The notes: generated by a model from the sequence alone, not told the origin. 64,000 bases of DNA from Verrucomicrobiota bacterium (GCA_014860005.1 JACZKP010000089.1:1-64000), one strand, 5' to 3'. Positions 1 to 9,906 are shown, counted from the first letter of the stretch. Translations and numbers: made by a program.

Positions 1-233
1 CAGCAGCGTGCTCATAAACCCACCGGTGAGGAACCGACCCGGCGTGCCGCAGCATCGCCGATCCGCAAACCAGAGTGCTAATCAGATGCGCTAAAACAAG
101 TTTGAAAAGATGTGGGTAATGACAAGGGTTTCAACCGTGGGCTTTTGGACACAGCCCCATTGGGGCTGATGCGGACAGCAAGCTTGCGGATTTCAACACC
201 GGAGTCGTCTCACCTGCCCCATGAGGAATGCAC

Positions 234-1310
234 CTATTCGCCGTCGAGCAAAGCATGCGTATCAAATATATTCTTCACAATCGGATCGCGCTCCAATCCG
301 ATACTGCATGTGTTCAGGAATCGCATGGCTTGAGCTTCGCTCTTCGTTTGGGCCGCCAGCAGGTAGGAAAGATACAGCAGGCAGATTCCTCGACCGATTC
401 GCGATTCCTTCGAGTTGATCCAGAGTTTGGCGAACTTCAGAACGGCTTCGCCGTGTTGATTGAGGGACACCTCCAAATCTGAGATCGTCTTGATTTCAAA
501 GAAGCTCAACATTTGCAGATCATTCTCCAGCACATTTGCATCGGACCAAAGTTCCGCGCCAAAGAACGATGCAATCTGCTCGTCGAGTTTTTGGGCTACA
601 AGGTTCGACTTCAAGAATTCTGCCAACGAGAGTTTGTCAAGGGTCACCGCCGCTGGACTTGCCTTGATTTCCTTCGGCAAATTTTTTTGATAGGAACTGA
701 GCGCGTCTCGGATAGTTGCAAACTCCTCGTCCGCCAATTCAAGGAAACCGGCGAGACGTGAGAATCGCCGCCGCAGCGGCTGAGGAACTTCGATTCTGCT
801 TTTGTAGCCGAGGTCGTGCTCGATCTCGGCCCATGCGTGTTGAAGAATAGATCGAACTTGAATCTCACAAGCGAGATTTGGAAAGCGTCTATATTCTGTC
901 AGTTTCAACCTTTCTGCCGACAACTTCACTATGTAATGCAACGACAAGTAGCCAAAACGATCAGCATCCAGTATTTTGCGCTTGTCCACGGATTGCTCCT
1001 TCACAATTTCAAACTCGCCGTCCAAGTAGCTGGCAACTTTGTCCACTTCGTCATGGAAATACGTGGTGATGCGCACTCCCGAAACATCAGTAACGTCGCT
1101 GAGTTTGGCGTAGTCAGCGTCCGTTCGATTGAGTTTATCTTTAAGACTCTGGCGACTCTTGACGCGCGAGGTTACGGAATGTGGGGAGAAGGAGCGTTCC
1201 TGAAGCAATTCTGCGAGTAAATGTTGCTGCTTCAAGGTGAACGCCGAATAGAGCGAATGCTTTTCGTCGTATTCTCGGAGAATCTTTTCAATTGCGTCGT
1301 CCTTTAACAT
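234..1310 (-). CDS. RelA/SpoT-type (p)ppGpp synthetase domain protein
   Basis: A 358-residue protein with a RelA/SpoT nucleotidyltransferase domain at residues 45-170. Visible blocks are RVKSRQSLKDKLNR (49-62), DVSGVRI (75-81), GYLSLHY (120-126) and EIQVRSILQHAWAEIEHD (149-166), matching the synthetase core that transfers pyrophosphate from ATP to GDP or GTP to make the stringent-response alarmone. There is no HD hydrolase domain before it and no TGS/ACT tail, so it resembles a stand-alone small synthetase with an extra alpha-helical C-terminal half of about 190 residues. The open frame runs 67 codons further upstream, but the ATG at 1310 follows a good GGAGG ribosome site, so I start there. 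It is encoded on the same strand as leuB, about 245 bp downstream of it. The role of the C-terminal half is unknown. Confidence 0.85.
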   Translation of the reverse strand: MLKDDAIEKILREYDEKHSLYSAFTLKQQHLLAELLQERSFSPHSVTSRVKSRQSLKDKLNRTDADYAKLSDVTDVSGVRITTYFHDEVDKVASYLDGEFEIVKEQSVDKRKILDADRFGYLSLHYIVKLSAERLKLTEYRRFPNLACEIQVRSILQHAWAEIEHDLGYKSRIEVPQPLRRRFSRLAGFLELADEEFATIRDALSSYQKNLPKEIKASPAAVTLDKLSLAEFLKSNLVAQKLDEQIASFFGAELWSDANVLENDLQMLSFFEIKTISDLEVSLNQHGEAVLKFAKLWINSKESRIGRGICLLYLSYLLAAQTKSEAQAMRFLNTCSIGLERDPIVKNIFDTHALLDGE

Positions 1311-1471
1311 TTTGCCTCCGATTCTGTTGTTCGGTTCAAGTTCAGAAGATTCTCCACCTTCGCCTTCACCGCGGTATCCATCTTGATCAGCGGCGGCCAG
1401 GGGCGTTTGAAGCCTTCGCCCGGAACTTTCTTCGTAGCGCCGATGCCGAGGTTGTGGAAACCGATCCCCGG
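1304..1471 (-). pseudogene. Possible C-terminal remnant of an unrecognised gene
   Basis: Between leuB and the RelA/SpoT gene a second frame is open for about 55 codons and ends at a TAA overlapping the RelA/SpoT start. Its translation (GIGFHNLGIGATKKVPGEG, then FKRPWPPLIK) looks protein-like, but it is cut off upstream by a stop and has no start codon. I read it as the tail of a decayed gene. I do not recognise the family, and a chance open frame is possible. Confidence 0.25.
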
Positions 1472-1554
1472 TCAGCAAGTCCATTTGCCAACCGGACAGC
1501 GATTCCATCACCCGATTTGCTCCCCCACCAGCCCGATGACTCCCGCCAGCCTGA

Positions 1555-2658
1555 TCAGATCGCCGCAGCGATCAAATCACCGACTTCGCGCGTGCCATAA
1601 CCCATTTTGCCGGCCGCCAGTGATTGAATCTTGGTGTTGATGATCTTCACGACCGCCGCTTCGATGGCGGCAGCGGCCTGCGCTTCGCCCAGGAAATCGA
1701 GCATCATGCCGGCCGCGTTAATGGCGGCGATGGGGTTGATCACGTTCTGGCCGGTGTATTTCGGCGCGCTGCCGCCCATTGGCTCGAACATGCTCGTGCC
1801 TTCGGGATTGATGTTGCCCCCTGCCGCCACGCCGAGTCCGCCCTGAATCATCGCGGCGAGATCGGTGATGATGTCGCCGAACATGTTGTCGGTGACGATC
1901 ACATCGAACCATTCGGGATTCTTGACGAACCACATGCAGGTGGCGTCCACGTGGGCGTAATCGCGTTTCACGGTCGGATAATTCGCGCTCAACTCGATGA
2001 ACGCGCGTTCCCACAAATCGAACGCGAAGGTCAGGACGTTGGTCTTGCCGGAGAGCGTGAGTTGGGCGGTCTTGCCGGCGGTCACGTCCTCGGGCTTGAG
2101 GCCTTTCCACGGTTTGCCGCCGCGCATTTTTTTCGTGAGTTCGAAGGCGTATTTGAGACAGCGCTCGACGCCGCGGCGCGTGTTCACCGATTCCTGAAGC
2201 GCCACTTCGTGCGGCGTGCCCTTGAACAGGAAGCCGCCCGCACCGGTGTACAGGCCCTCGTTGTTCTCGCGCACGACGACGAAATCCACGTGCTCCGGTC
2301 CCTTGTCCTTGAGCGGACAATCCTGGGCGCGATAGAGCTTCACCGGACGCAAATTGATGTATTGCTCCAGCTCGAAGCGTAGCCGCAGCAGAATGCCTTT
2401 CTCGAGAATGCCGGGCTTGACCTGCGGATGACCCACGGCGCCGAGGTAGATCGCCTTGAACTTGCGCAACTCCTCCACTGCGCTGTCCGGGAGCACTTCG
2501 CCCGTCTTGAGGTAGCGGTCGCCGCCAAAATCAAAATGATGCCAGTTGACCTTGAACCCAAATTTGCTGGCGGCGGCTTCGGCAACTTTCAGCGCCTCGG
2601 CGGTAACTTCCGGGCCGGTGCCGTCGCCCCCAATGACTGCGATGTCGTATGTCTTCAT
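1555..2658 (-). CDS. leuB: 3-isopropylmalate dehydrogenase-type enzyme
   Basis: A 367-residue member of the isocitrate/isopropylmalate dehydrogenase family. It would oxidise and decarboxylate 3-isopropylmalate with NAD+ in cytosolic leucine synthesis. Family features are GGDGTGPEV (10-18) at the N-terminus, substrate arginines in [15 protein letters not shown] (91-105), [10 protein letters not shown] (128-137), the metal and catalytic block [13 protein letters not shown] (255-267) and a FEPMGGSAP cofactor loop (291-299). That loop has MGGSAP where many LeuB proteins have xHGSAP, so a sister activity such as tartrate or homoisocitrate dehydrogenase is not excluded, although the length and the arginine block favour LeuB. 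The gene stands alone: no leuC or leuD is visible nearby. Confidence 0.82.
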   Translation of the reverse strand: MKTYDIAVIGGDGTGPEVTAEALKVAEAAASKFGFKVNWHHFDFGGDRYLKTGEVLPDSAVEELRKFKAIYLGAVGHPQVKPGILEKGILLRLRFELEQYINLRPVKLYRAQDCPLKDKGPEHVDFVVVRENNEGLYTGAGGFLFKGTPHEVALQESVNTRRGVERCLKYAFELTKKMRGGKPWKGLKPEDVTAGKTAQLTLSGKTNVLTFAFDLWERAFIELSANYPTVKRDYAHVDATCMWFVKNPEWFDVIVTDNMFGDIITDLAAMIQGGLGVAAGGNINPEGTSMFEPMGGSAPKYTGQNVINPIAAINAAGMMLDFLGEAQAAAAIEAAVVKIINTKIQSLAAGKMGYGTREVGDLIAAAI

Positions 2659-2833
2659 GCGTAATTCAATTTAACCAGTTGTTCCCAATTGGAGCGGGGA
2701 TGCTAAATGCTGCGGCGCGCGTGGCAATGGAATTTTGCGATGCCGCGCCGCGGGCGGGCAGTTCGGGCATTGCCAACGCCGCGGGTGCGTTCTACGATTC
2801 GTCGTCCCGGCACCACCCGATTTGCCGGCGGAA

Positions 2834-3688
2834 ATGGCCGAATACAAAGTCAAATTCGAGGTCTTCGAAGGCCCGCTGGATTTGCTCCTTTATCTGATCA
2901 AGAAGGAGGAGGTGGACATTTACGAGGTCAACCTCACGCGGCTGGCCACGCAGTTCATCGAATACATCGAGATGATGCGCGAGTTCGACCTCGAGATCGC
3001 CGGTGAGTTCGTGGTCATGGCTTCGACGCTCATGTACATCAAGAGCCGCGAACTGTTGCCCGTGGATCAACAGGTGCAGGTCGAAGGCGAGGAAGAAGGC
3101 GAGGACCCGCGCTGGGAACTCATCCGCCAGTTGGTCGAATACAAGAAGTTCAAGGACGCCGCCGCGCAACTCCAATCGCTCGAGGAACGGCAGGAGGGTG
3201 TTTATCCGCGAGTACCGGGCAGGATTGAATTCGAGCGTGAAGCCGCCCCCGCCGCCAAGCCCGACGTCACCATCTTTGATCTGCTCAATGCGGTCAACGC
3301 GGTGCTGAAACGTTTCGAGAAGCGCGATGATGCCCGCGACATTTTTGAGGACAAGTGGACCGTCAGCGAAAAGATCGAACACATTGTGGGCGTGATTACC
3401 GCGCGTGCGCCGGTGCGTTTCTCCGAATTGTTCGCCGCCGCCACCAGCCGTTCGGAGGTTGTCTGCACCTTTCTCGCGCTGCTTGAATTGATCCGTCTGA
3501 AACAGATTGCGGTGGTGCAACCGGAAGCCTTTGCGGAAATCGAAATCCACCGCACGACCGCCTTGAACCCCGTTGCGCAGACGCCACCCGTCTCGCCCAC
3601 GCCTGCCGCGGAACCGGAGTCGGCGCCCGTTGGCGGGTCTCCCCCGGCCATGAATCGTAACTCGCATCTTTCACCCGCATGGAACTGA
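2834..3688 (+). CDS. scpA: Segregation and condensation protein A
   Basis: A 284-residue ScpA, the kleisin subunit that bridges the SMC ATPase in the bacterial condensin complex and works with ScpB in chromosome compaction and partition. The N-terminal FEVFEGPLDLLLYLIKKEEV block is the ScpA hallmark. The middle is charged (a glutamate-rich stretch after LLPVDQQ) and the C-terminal winged-helix half is followed by a low-complexity proline/alanine tail of about 35 residues that the family does not usually need. The frame is open 33 codons further upstream, but homology begins at MAEYKVKFEVFEG, so the ATG at 2834 is chosen. It overlaps scpB by 10 bp, which suggests translational coupling. Confidence 0.93.
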   Translation: MAEYKVKFEVFEGPLDLLLYLIKKEEVDIYEVNLTRLATQFIEYIEMMREFDLEIAGEFVVMASTLMYIKSRELLPVDQQVQVEGEEEGEDPRWELIRQLVEYKKFKDAAAQLQSLEERQEGVYPRVPGRIEFEREAAPAAKPDVTIFDLLNAVNAVLKRFEKRDDARDIFEDKWTVSEKIEHIVGVITARAPVRFSELFAAATSRSEVVCTFLALLELIRLKQIAVVQPEAFAEIEIHRTTALNPVAQTPPVSPTPAAEPESAPVGGSPPAMNRNSHLSPAWN

Positions 3689-4395
3689 AATACATTCTGG
3701 AAGCGCTGCTGTTCTCCGCGCAGAAACCGCTGAACGCCGGCGAACTGCGCGAGGTGCTCGCCAACGCCGCCGCCGAGGAGGATGCCGACGCCACGGTAAA
3801 GGCGTTCAAGAAGCTGAAGGAAAGCGAACTGACCGGCGCGCTGGAACAACTGGCTGTCGAACATGAAACCGCCGGTCGCAGTTATCGCCTCGTTTGCGTC
3901 GCTGGCGCGTGGCAGTTCGTGACCCAACCCGAGTACGCGCCGTGGGTCAAGGCGTTGGTCGGCGTGAAGGCGCGGCCATCACGGCTCTCGCAACCGGCGC
4001 TGGAGACCCTCGCCATCATCGCCTACCGCCAGCCCATCACGCGCGCCGAAGTGGAACAGATTCGCGGCGTGAATGTGGACGGCGTGATGCAAACCCTCAC
4101 CGAGCGCAGTCTCGTGGTGCAGACCGGCCGCGCTGAAGTCGTGGGCCGCCCGGCGCTCTACAGCACTACTGCGATGTTCCTGGAATACTTTGGACTGAAG
4201 AGCTTGGAGAACCTGCCTGCCGCGGATGAATTGCGCCGCATCGTGGTCGAGAAACCACCGGCTCCGCTCACCGCCGACGCCGGGCTTGCCACCACGCCGC
4301 CGGAACAATTGAAACTGAGCGAACCCGCAGCGGCACCGGAAGGCGAGCCGGCTGCCAAAGCTTCGGAAGAACCGCCGGCAGCCCCGGCCCCATGA
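3679..4395 (+). CDS. scpB: Segregation and condensation protein B
   Basis: A 238-residue ScpB, the winged-helix partner that dimerises and binds ScpA in the SMC condensin. Recognisable segments are the start MELKYILEALLFSAQKPL, the central LSQPALETLAIIAYRQPITR with EVEQIRGVNVDGV, and the VGRPALYSTT block before the end of the second winged helix near residue 175. A 45-residue alanine/proline/glutamate-rich tail follows and is probably disordered. The start codon lies inside the last codons of scpA, so the two are expressed as one unit. Confidence 0.93.
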   Translation: MELKYILEALLFSAQKPLNAGELREVLANAAAEEDADATVKAFKKLKESELTGALEQLAVEHETAGRSYRLVCVAGAWQFVTQPEYAPWVKALVGVKARPSRLSQPALETLAIIAYRQPITRAEVEQIRGVNVDGVMQTLTERSLVVQTGRAEVVGRPALYSTTAMFLEYFGLKSLENLPAADELRRIVVEKPPAPLTADAGLATTPPEQLKLSEPAAAPEGEPAAKASEEPPAAPAP

Positions 4396-4441
4396 ACTCT
4401 GCGTTGCGCGGGTGCGATGTTCAGTCTCCGCGTTATCTGGG

Positions 4442-5080
4442 ATGAAACCGCTCGCTGATTGCCGTCTCTACGCGTTCGTGGACACCGCCTACCTTCATGG
4501 GCGAGCCCCGGAACTGCTGGCGCAACAGCTTTGTGAAGGCGGCGCGGACGTGATCCAACTGCGCGCCAAAAACGCACCACTCGACGAAGTGCGGCAAATG
4601 GCGGAAGCGATTCTGCCCATCACGCGCTCTGCCGGAGTTTATCTGGTCATCAATGATCACTTGTCCGTGGCACAAGAAATCGGCGCGGAAATCTGTCATC
4701 TCGGACAAGAAGATTTCTTCGATGCCGGACACGACCACGTTGACAAAATCCGTGATCCGAAATCTAAAATCCAAATCGGTATTTCCACGCACGCACCCGC
4801 CCAGGCGCAACGCGCCATTGCCGCCGGGGCCGATTACGTTGCCATCGGTCCGATTTACGCCACCGGCACCAAGCCGACCGCCCGGCCCGTTACCCTGGAC
4901 TACGTCCGCTGGGCGGCGGCGAACGTGAAAATCCCCTGGTTCGCCATTGGCGGCATCAATCTGATTAATCTGGACGACGTTCTCGCCGCTGGAGCGACAC
5001 GCATCTGTGTGGTATCCGCCATCCTGAATGCCGAAAACGCGGCGACAGCCTGTGCGGAGTTTCGACGAAGACTGAGTTAA
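4442..5080 (+). CDS. thiE: Thiamine-phosphate synthase
   Basis: A 212-residue TIM-barrel protein of the ThiE/TenI group. ThiE joins hydroxymethylpyrimidine diphosphate to the thiazole phosphate to give thiamine phosphate. Visible features are DVIQLRAKN near residue 36, the diphosphate/metal segment VINDH with HLGQED, the GPIYATGTKP loop characteristic of ThiE, and IGGI toward the C-terminus. I start at the ATG at 4442 because family similarity begins at MKPLADCRLYAF; an in-frame ATG 30 bp upstream is possible. It follows scpB by 46 bp and may be read from the same transcript. No thiamine riboswitch is apparent. Confidence 0.88.
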   Translation: MKPLADCRLYAFVDTAYLHGRAPELLAQQLCEGGADVIQLRAKNAPLDEVRQMAEAILPITRSAGVYLVINDHLSVAQEIGAEICHLGQEDFFDAGHDHVDKIRDPKSKIQIGISTHAPAQAQRAIAAGADYVAIGPIYATGTKPTARPVTLDYVRWAAANVKIPWFAIGGINLINLDDVLAAGATRICVVSAILNAENAATACAEFRRRLS

Positions 5081-5161
5081 TTGCGGCGTGCGTGTGCTTG
5101 CCTCGCTCGGTCCAATCGCCTACCGTGCGCGCCGTTTCAACTTAGGAATGGTTTCAGCATT

Positions 5162-6061
5162 ATGAGCGTATTGATTGTCGGTTCGACGGCTTTGGATTCC
5201 ATCAAGACCCCGCACGCGGAGAATCCGCGGCTGCTCGGCGGTTCGGCCAGTCACGCGGCGGTGGCGGCCAGTTTCTTCTCGCCTGTGAAATTGATCGGCG
5301 TGGTGGGCGAGGATTTCCCGAAGAAATACCTTCAACTTTATCGCCGGCACCAGATTGATCTCACCGGCCTGCAGATTCTTCCCGGCAAGACCTTTCATTG
5401 GTCGGGCGAATACGAGGCCAACATGAACCATCGGCGCACGCTGCTGACGGAACTTGGCGTATTTGAGACTTTCACGCCCACGCTGCCCAAGTCCCACCAG
5501 TCCGCGCGGTTTGTGCTGCTGGCCAACATCGCTCCGGCGCTCCAGCAACACGTGCTTCAGCAGATGCGCCGTCCCCAATTCGTCGTGGCCGACACCATGG
5601 ATTTGTGGCTCAACATCGCGCTGGCGGATTTGCTGAAGTTGCTCCGGCGTATTGACGGCTTTGTGCTCAACGACAGTGAGGCGCACCAGTTGACCAAGGA
5701 GGACAATGTGTTTGCCGCATTGAAGAAGATCCATCGGCTCGGCCCCAAATACGTCATCATCAAACAGGGTTCGCACGGTTCAATTCTTTCCGGCCCGAAA
5801 GGCTGCTTCCTCTGCCCGGCTTATCCCTTGCGCAAGGTCGTGGACCCGACCGGCGCGGGCGATTCGTTTGTGGGCGGCCTGATGGGTTATCTGGCGACGG
5901 CCAAAGGTTCGGTGGATGCCAATCTCCGCCGCGCAATGATTTACGGCAGCGTGGTGGCCTCCTTCTGCTGTGAAGGTTTCGGGCTGAATCGCACGGCCAA
6001 ACTCAACCGCGCGGCCATTGAGCAACGGGTAAAGGAACTGGAACGGCTGACAAAATTTTAG
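5162..6061 (+). CDS. PfkB-family carbohydrate kinase
   Basis: A 299-residue ribokinase-fold kinase. It has the N-terminal LLGGSASHAAVAASFF sugar-binding segment, GVVGEDFPKKYLQLY, and the C-terminal anion-hole and catalytic-base signature DPTGAGDSFVGGLMGYL at residues 231-247, where the aspartate of GAGD would activate the acceptor hydroxyl. The substrate cannot be read from the sequence; ribose, fructose, adenosine and similar compounds are all used in this family. The frame is open for 27 codons upstream, but MSVLIVGSTALD is the usual start of the fold and has a purine-rich AGGA segment before it. It lies 81 bp after thiE on the same strand. Confidence 0.85.
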   Translation: MSVLIVGSTALDSIKTPHAENPRLLGGSASHAAVAASFFSPVKLIGVVGEDFPKKYLQLYRRHQIDLTGLQILPGKTFHWSGEYEANMNHRRTLLTELGVFETFTPTLPKSHQSARFVLLANIAPALQQHVLQQMRRPQFVVADTMDLWLNIALADLLKLLRRIDGFVLNDSEAHQLTKEDNVFAALKKIHRLGPKYVIIKQGSHGSILSGPKGCFLCPAYPLRKVVDPTGAGDSFVGGLMGYLATAKGSVDANLRRAMIYGSVVASFCCEGFGLNRTAKLNRAAIEQRVKELERLTKF

Positions 6062-6330
6062 CGCGGCATACAAGCCATGCTTTCAGCGTAAGCGCGGAGG
6101 ACGTAGCGCGGCGCGCGCAGACTCTGAGGAAATGGGGTGCAAAGATGTTGGCAAAACCAAGAAGCCTGATCTCTTGGTCCCTCCGCGTGAACCTTTGCGC
6201 CCGCTGCGTATAAGAAACTTCATCGCAGCCTTGAGCGACGCTCACAAACAGCGCCCCAACAGGAATTGGCCGTGAAGCTGTTCGCTTTAGGTTTTCGTGT
6301 GCTTCGCGTGTTCCGTGGTTAACGGCTGCT
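6062..6330. other. Intergenic region between convergent genes
   Basis: No gene is seen. The segment holds two runs of degenerate octamer-like text: one around 6172-6210 (CCTCCGCGTGAACCTTTGCG and following bases) and one around 6291-6320 (TTCGTGTGCTTCGCGTGTTC). They resemble the repeats bracketing the GxxExxY gene at 41.7-42.3 kb and may be remnants of the same kind of element. Confidence 0.4.
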
Positions 6331-9312
6331 TCATTGCGTAGCGGTGGAGATGTATTGCAGTAAGTCCGCCATTTGCTGCGGAGTCAAACCGGCCTCCAAA
6401 CCTTCGGGCATAATGGATTGGCCCTGGCTTCTCATTGAACTGATGCTGGCGCGCGGAATCACGTCCTCCTTGCCGTAGGCTTGCCTTAGCGTGACGCTCG
6501 TTCCGGTTTCATTCACCACCAGTCCGAGCAAGCTTTCGTCGTCCCGCGTTTCCACCACGTAACCGACGTACTCCGGCCGCACCTCGGCGTTCGGGTCAAT
6601 GATGTTGACGAGCATTTTTTCGTTGCCGGCGCTCTTGACCGTGATGAGATCAGTGCCAAGCAAATACCCTTCACCGCCAAGCCGATGACAGGAAATACAA
6701 CGCTCGTCGTAAATCTTTTTGCCGCGTTGCGCGTTGCCTTTGAGCAGCAGTGCGGGCAGAAAGCCATTGATCACCTGCTGCCGGGAACTGGCGGGTTTGG
6801 CGGTCAACACTCTGGCCGCAAGCTGGCGGACGGATGGCTCGCGGTGGCCGCTCAGGAGTTTGACCTGCGTGGAATCCAGCGCCGAAGCGCGAATAACGTC
6901 TGCCTCGATTGCGCGCAACAGGGCAGTGGCGCGGTCCGGGCGCGCGAGCAAGACGCTCAATGTCTCGGCGCGCAGCCGCGGCGTGAGCGTGTCCCAGCGC
7001 TGCGTCAACTCCGGGCCAATCTGAGGATCCGTAAACCGCGCGAGCGTGGCCAGCGTCGCCAGTTGCACCGGCTGCGGATGCTTGAGGTCCAGCAGTCCCA
7101 ACAGCAGGCTGCCGGAATCCGTGTAGCTGGTGTGCGCCAGCAGTTGAATCGCCGGCAGGCGCAACGCCTCCGACGCGGTGCCGTCACCGGCCACGCCCCG
7201 GGCCACCAACAGAATCAAACGCACCCGATCACCTGCGGCGAGAATGGGTTGCTTTGCCCGCTGCAAACCATCCCCCAGCGCGCGCGTCATGGTGAACATC
7301 AGCCCGCGGTCTTCCAACTGACTCACAAAATCGAGCACGGCGGCGGTTTCCCGCGGTTCATTCCGGGCGCCAACGAGAATCGCAAGCTGCCGCAGGAAAT
7401 CCTGACCTGACGCGGAATTGCGGAACGCCTCGTCCGCCGAAAGTTCCGCGAACATCGCGCCACCACCATCCGCCAGCGATGAAAGAACCGCCGCTTGCGT
7501 CCACGAACTCTCCACGTCGCGCCGCGCAATCTCCGCCAGCGGGGCGATCCTTTCCTTGCCTTTGACTTCGCCTAGAGTGAACGCGAGTTGATAGCGCACC
7601 AAGTCATCCGGATCGCCCGCCAGCCGGCGCAGACTTTCCCAGAGCGACGCAGAGACCACGCCGTCGGAGATGAATTTCTCCGACAACTTGATGGCGTGTT
7701 CGCGCACGGCTGCATCGGCGTCGCTCAAGGCCGTCAGCAATTCGCCTTCCTTCAACGCGCCCAAACCGTCGAGCGCGTAGAGCGCGTGCAATCGGGCGAG
7801 GGGCGCTTTTGACTCCTGCTGCAGCTTTGCGAGCAGCGGCACGGCCGATGGGTCTTGCCGCTCGTAAATCAACCGTGCGGCGGTTTCACGATGCCAGCCG
7901 TTCTTGTGTTCCAGGGTGGCGACGAGTTCGGCGGTATTGGCTTTCCCGAGCTGCGGCGGTTTGCGCGGTTTGAATCCGCTCGGAGCGATGCGGTAAATGC
8001 GCCCGCGATCATTGCCCGAATTCAGGTCGAGCAACTTCTTGATGTTCTCCGGCAACGACCACGGGTGCTCGATGATCTCGCGGTACATGTCGCACAGGTA
8101 AAGGCAGCCGTCGGGCGCATTGGCCAGTTGCACCGGGCGAAACCAGAGGTCGGTCGAGGTGATAAATTCGACCTTCTGTTCGTCGGCGGGACGTTCCGCA
8201 AGGAGGGCCACTCTGTTGCGGCGGACTTTCTTGCGATGAATCAAATTGCTGCCCACGTCGGCAATGAAAGCGTCGCCAACATATTCCTCGGGAAAAGCGT
8301 CGCCGCGATAAATCTGAATGCCGGTGGCCGAAGTGAAGTAACCGGACGCGCGACCACCACCTTCAATCGGGCCGGTCGCCAGACCCGCGACGCGCCATTG
8401 GGTGCGGATGACGCGCCACATTTCCTCCGGGCTGGTGCGGAAGACTTCCGCCGCCGGGCCGTCCACGGGAATGTCCACCAGCGGCGCGAGCATGTTGTGG
8501 AAAGGATTCCGCTCCGCGTACCGCGTATCGTACATGAACGCCATGAGGTGGCGCGAGTTGCTGCACGCAAACTTGCGGCCCCTGTCATCGTAGGCCATCC
8601 CATACTGTCCACCGCCGGCTTCGGCCTGAATGTTCAGCGTGCGCGGATTGAAGTTGAAATCGCGTCCGCGCAACGCGAGAGGGGCGCCGTTGGTTTCACC
8701 CGGGCGCGTGATGAGGCCGCCGTTGCCGGCAGTCTGGCCGTGAATGCGATTGTCCAGTCCCCAGCGCAGACAATTGGGCAGCGCCTGCATGTTGAGCCGG
8801 TCCACCCCCGCGCCAAACCCGGTGAACACCACGCGGCGGACGTCCGCCTTGCCATCCCCGTTCGTGTCCTTGCAGTACAGGATATCCGGCGAGGCGATCA
8901 CGAACACCCCGCCGTCATAGTAGAACACGCCCGTCGGCCACGGCAGATCGTCCACATAAACGGTGGCTTTGTCGAAGACGCCATCCTCATCCGTGTCCTC
9001 CAGCATTCGCACCCGTCCCAGATGCGGTGTCACATCGCGCATCTCGGAGTAATCGCGCATCTCGACGACGAACAAGCGTCCGTTTTCGTCGAAACAAAGA
9101 TCAATCGGATCCAGGATGAGTGGTTCGGCGACTGCGACTTCAAGTTGAAATCCCGTTTTGACCGCGAAGCTTTTCAAGGCGTTGGTGGTTTCCAGCGGTG
9201 GCACGCGCGGCATTTCTTCTGGCTTGAGGGCGGGCAGAGACGTCTGACTTGGCAAGCCAAACGCACTGACCAACATTACCGCTATTACCACCATCAAGAA
9301 TCGCAATTTCAT
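6331..9312 (-). CDS. PVC-type beta-propeller, HEAT-repeat and heme c-binding protein
   Basis: A 993-residue exported protein. Residues 1-25 form a signal peptide. Residues about 50-420 are a beta-propeller dehydrogenase-like domain with short Asp-rich loops (DTDEDGVFD, DTNGDGKAD). Residues about 430-850 are HEAT-like helical repeats. The C-terminal 130 residues form a cytochrome c domain with the heme motif CISCH followed by RLGGEG. This architecture is a large expanded family in Planctomycetes and Verrucomicrobia and is thought to serve periplasmic oxidation of sugars or alcohols. The actual substrate is not known from sequence. The frame is open 22 codons upstream, but the ATG at 9312 gives a clean signal peptide (MKLRFLMVVIAVMLVSAFG). 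Confidence 0.9.
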   Translation of the reverse strand: MKLRFLMVVIAVMLVSAFGLPSQTSLPALKPEEMPRVPPLETTNALKSFAVKTGFQLEVAVAEPLILDPIDLCFDENGRLFVVEMRDYSEMRDVTPHLGRVRMLEDTDEDGVFDKATVYVDDLPWPTGVFYYDGGVFVIASPDILYCKDTNGDGKADVRRVVFTGFGAGVDRLNMQALPNCLRWGLDNRIHGQTAGNGGLITRPGETNGAPLALRGRDFNFNPRTLNIQAEAGGGQYGMAYDDRGRKFACSNSRHLMAFMYDTRYAERNPFHNMLAPLVDIPVDGPAAEVFRTSPEEMWRVIRTQWRVAGLATGPIEGGGRASGYFTSATGIQIYRGDAFPEEYVGDAFIADVGSNLIHRKKVRRNRVALLAERPADEQKVEFITSTDLWFRPVQLANAPDGCLYLCDMYREIIEHPWSLPENIKKLLDLNSGNDRGRIYRIAPSGFKPRKPPQLGKANTAELVATLEHKNGWHRETAARLIYERQDPSAVPLLAKLQQESKAPLARLHALYALDGLGALKEGELLTALSDADAAVREHAIKLSEKFISDGVVSASLWESLRRLAGDPDDLVRYQLAFTLGEVKGKERIAPLAEIARRDVESSWTQAAVLSSLADGGGAMFAELSADEAFRNSASGQDFLRQLAILVGARNEPRETAAVLDFVSQLEDRGLMFTMTRALGDGLQRAKQPILAAGDRVRLILLVARGVAGDGTASEALRLPAIQLLAHTSYTDSGSLLLGLLDLKHPQPVQLATLATLARFTDPQIGPELTQRWDTLTPRLRAETLSVLLARPDRATALLRAIEADVIRASALDSTQVKLLSGHREPSVRQLAARVLTAKPASSRQQVINGFLPALLLKGNAQRGKKIYDERCISCHRLGGEGYLLGTDLITVKSAGNEKMLVNIIDPNAEVRPEYVGYVVETRDDESLLGLVVNETGTSVTLRQAYGKEDVIPRASISSMRSQGQSIMPEGLEAGLTPQQMADLLQYISTATQ

Positions 9313-9654
9313 AATTCGGTGAGAGACGTATTCAGGCAGCAACGGTGGCAAGCGCAAGCGATTTCTGACAACGCGCATCTGCCGGGCAAACCGCCACGCA
9401 CGCGAACCGCCAAATGCGAAGCAAGCTGTTCGGATGCTGAATGGATCGTCGCCGGGGCGACAGGCACGTTCAGAATGATGAAGTCAGAATTATTTTGACC
9501 CCATGATTTTGACCTTCAATTACCCGGCATCAACACCGCCACTGGCTCGGCGGCTTTCACCACGACTTCAAATGACATTCCTTGGAGCTGGGGTTTTGAG
9601 CTTGGCGGAAACTTCCAGCACGGAATCCAGAAAGCTCAGGAGATCTGCGGAGTG
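9313..9654. other. Intergenic region without a recognisable gene
   Basis: About 340 bp between the heme protein start and the small regulator. I see no credible coding frame. An AT-rich stretch at 9484-9525 contains TTTTGACCCCATGATTTTGA, a near-direct repeat of TTTTGACC. Confidence 0.4.
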
Positions 9655-9906
9655 TTAAGACCTCGTTTTTTGCAGTTGTTCGGCCTCGGCGACCATTTGC
9701 GTCAACGACAAGCCCAAGGCATCCGCGATGCTTTGCGCGACGTTTAGGCTTGGGTTGCGGAGCGCGCGTTCGATCATACCGACATAAATGGGATGAATAT
9801 CGGCCTTTTCTGCTAGGAGTTCTTGGGACATTCCTTTGGCTTTTCGGTGTTTCTTCAACACCAAGGCAAAAGCATTGGAAATGGCCAAATTCGGCATCCA
9901 TTCCAT
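9655..9906 (-). CDS. XRE-family helix-turn-helix regulator
   Basis: An 83-residue protein that is almost entirely one Cro/C1-type HTH domain (about residues 12-70). The recognisable core is KKHRKAKGMSQELLAEKA, then HPIYVGMIERALRNPSL and ADALGLSL. Such short XRE proteins usually repress their own promoter or act as controller proteins for restriction or toxin systems, but no partner gene is adjacent here, so its target is unknown. ATG codons at 9906 and 9897 are both possible starts. Just upstream (9936-9943) is an ACTATAGT palindrome that could be a -10 region or operator. Confidence 0.8.
   Translation of the reverse strand: MEWMPNLAISNAFALVLKKHRKAKGMSQELLAEKADIHPIYVGMIERALRNPSLNVAQSIADALGLSLTQMVAEAEQLQKTRS

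Noticed and set aside
152..168. A short perfect hairpin (CAGCCCC/GGGGCTG) downstream of the RelA/SpoT gene
   Set aside because: No T-run follows on either strand, so I do not call it a terminator.
4396..4441. Possible thiamine riboswitch before thiE
   Set aside because: The gap is only 46 bp and lacks the conserved thi-box sequence.
7855..9498. A 547-codon open frame on the plus strand
   Set aside because: It is antisense to the heme protein, has no recognisable domain and mirrors the codon bias of the real gene.
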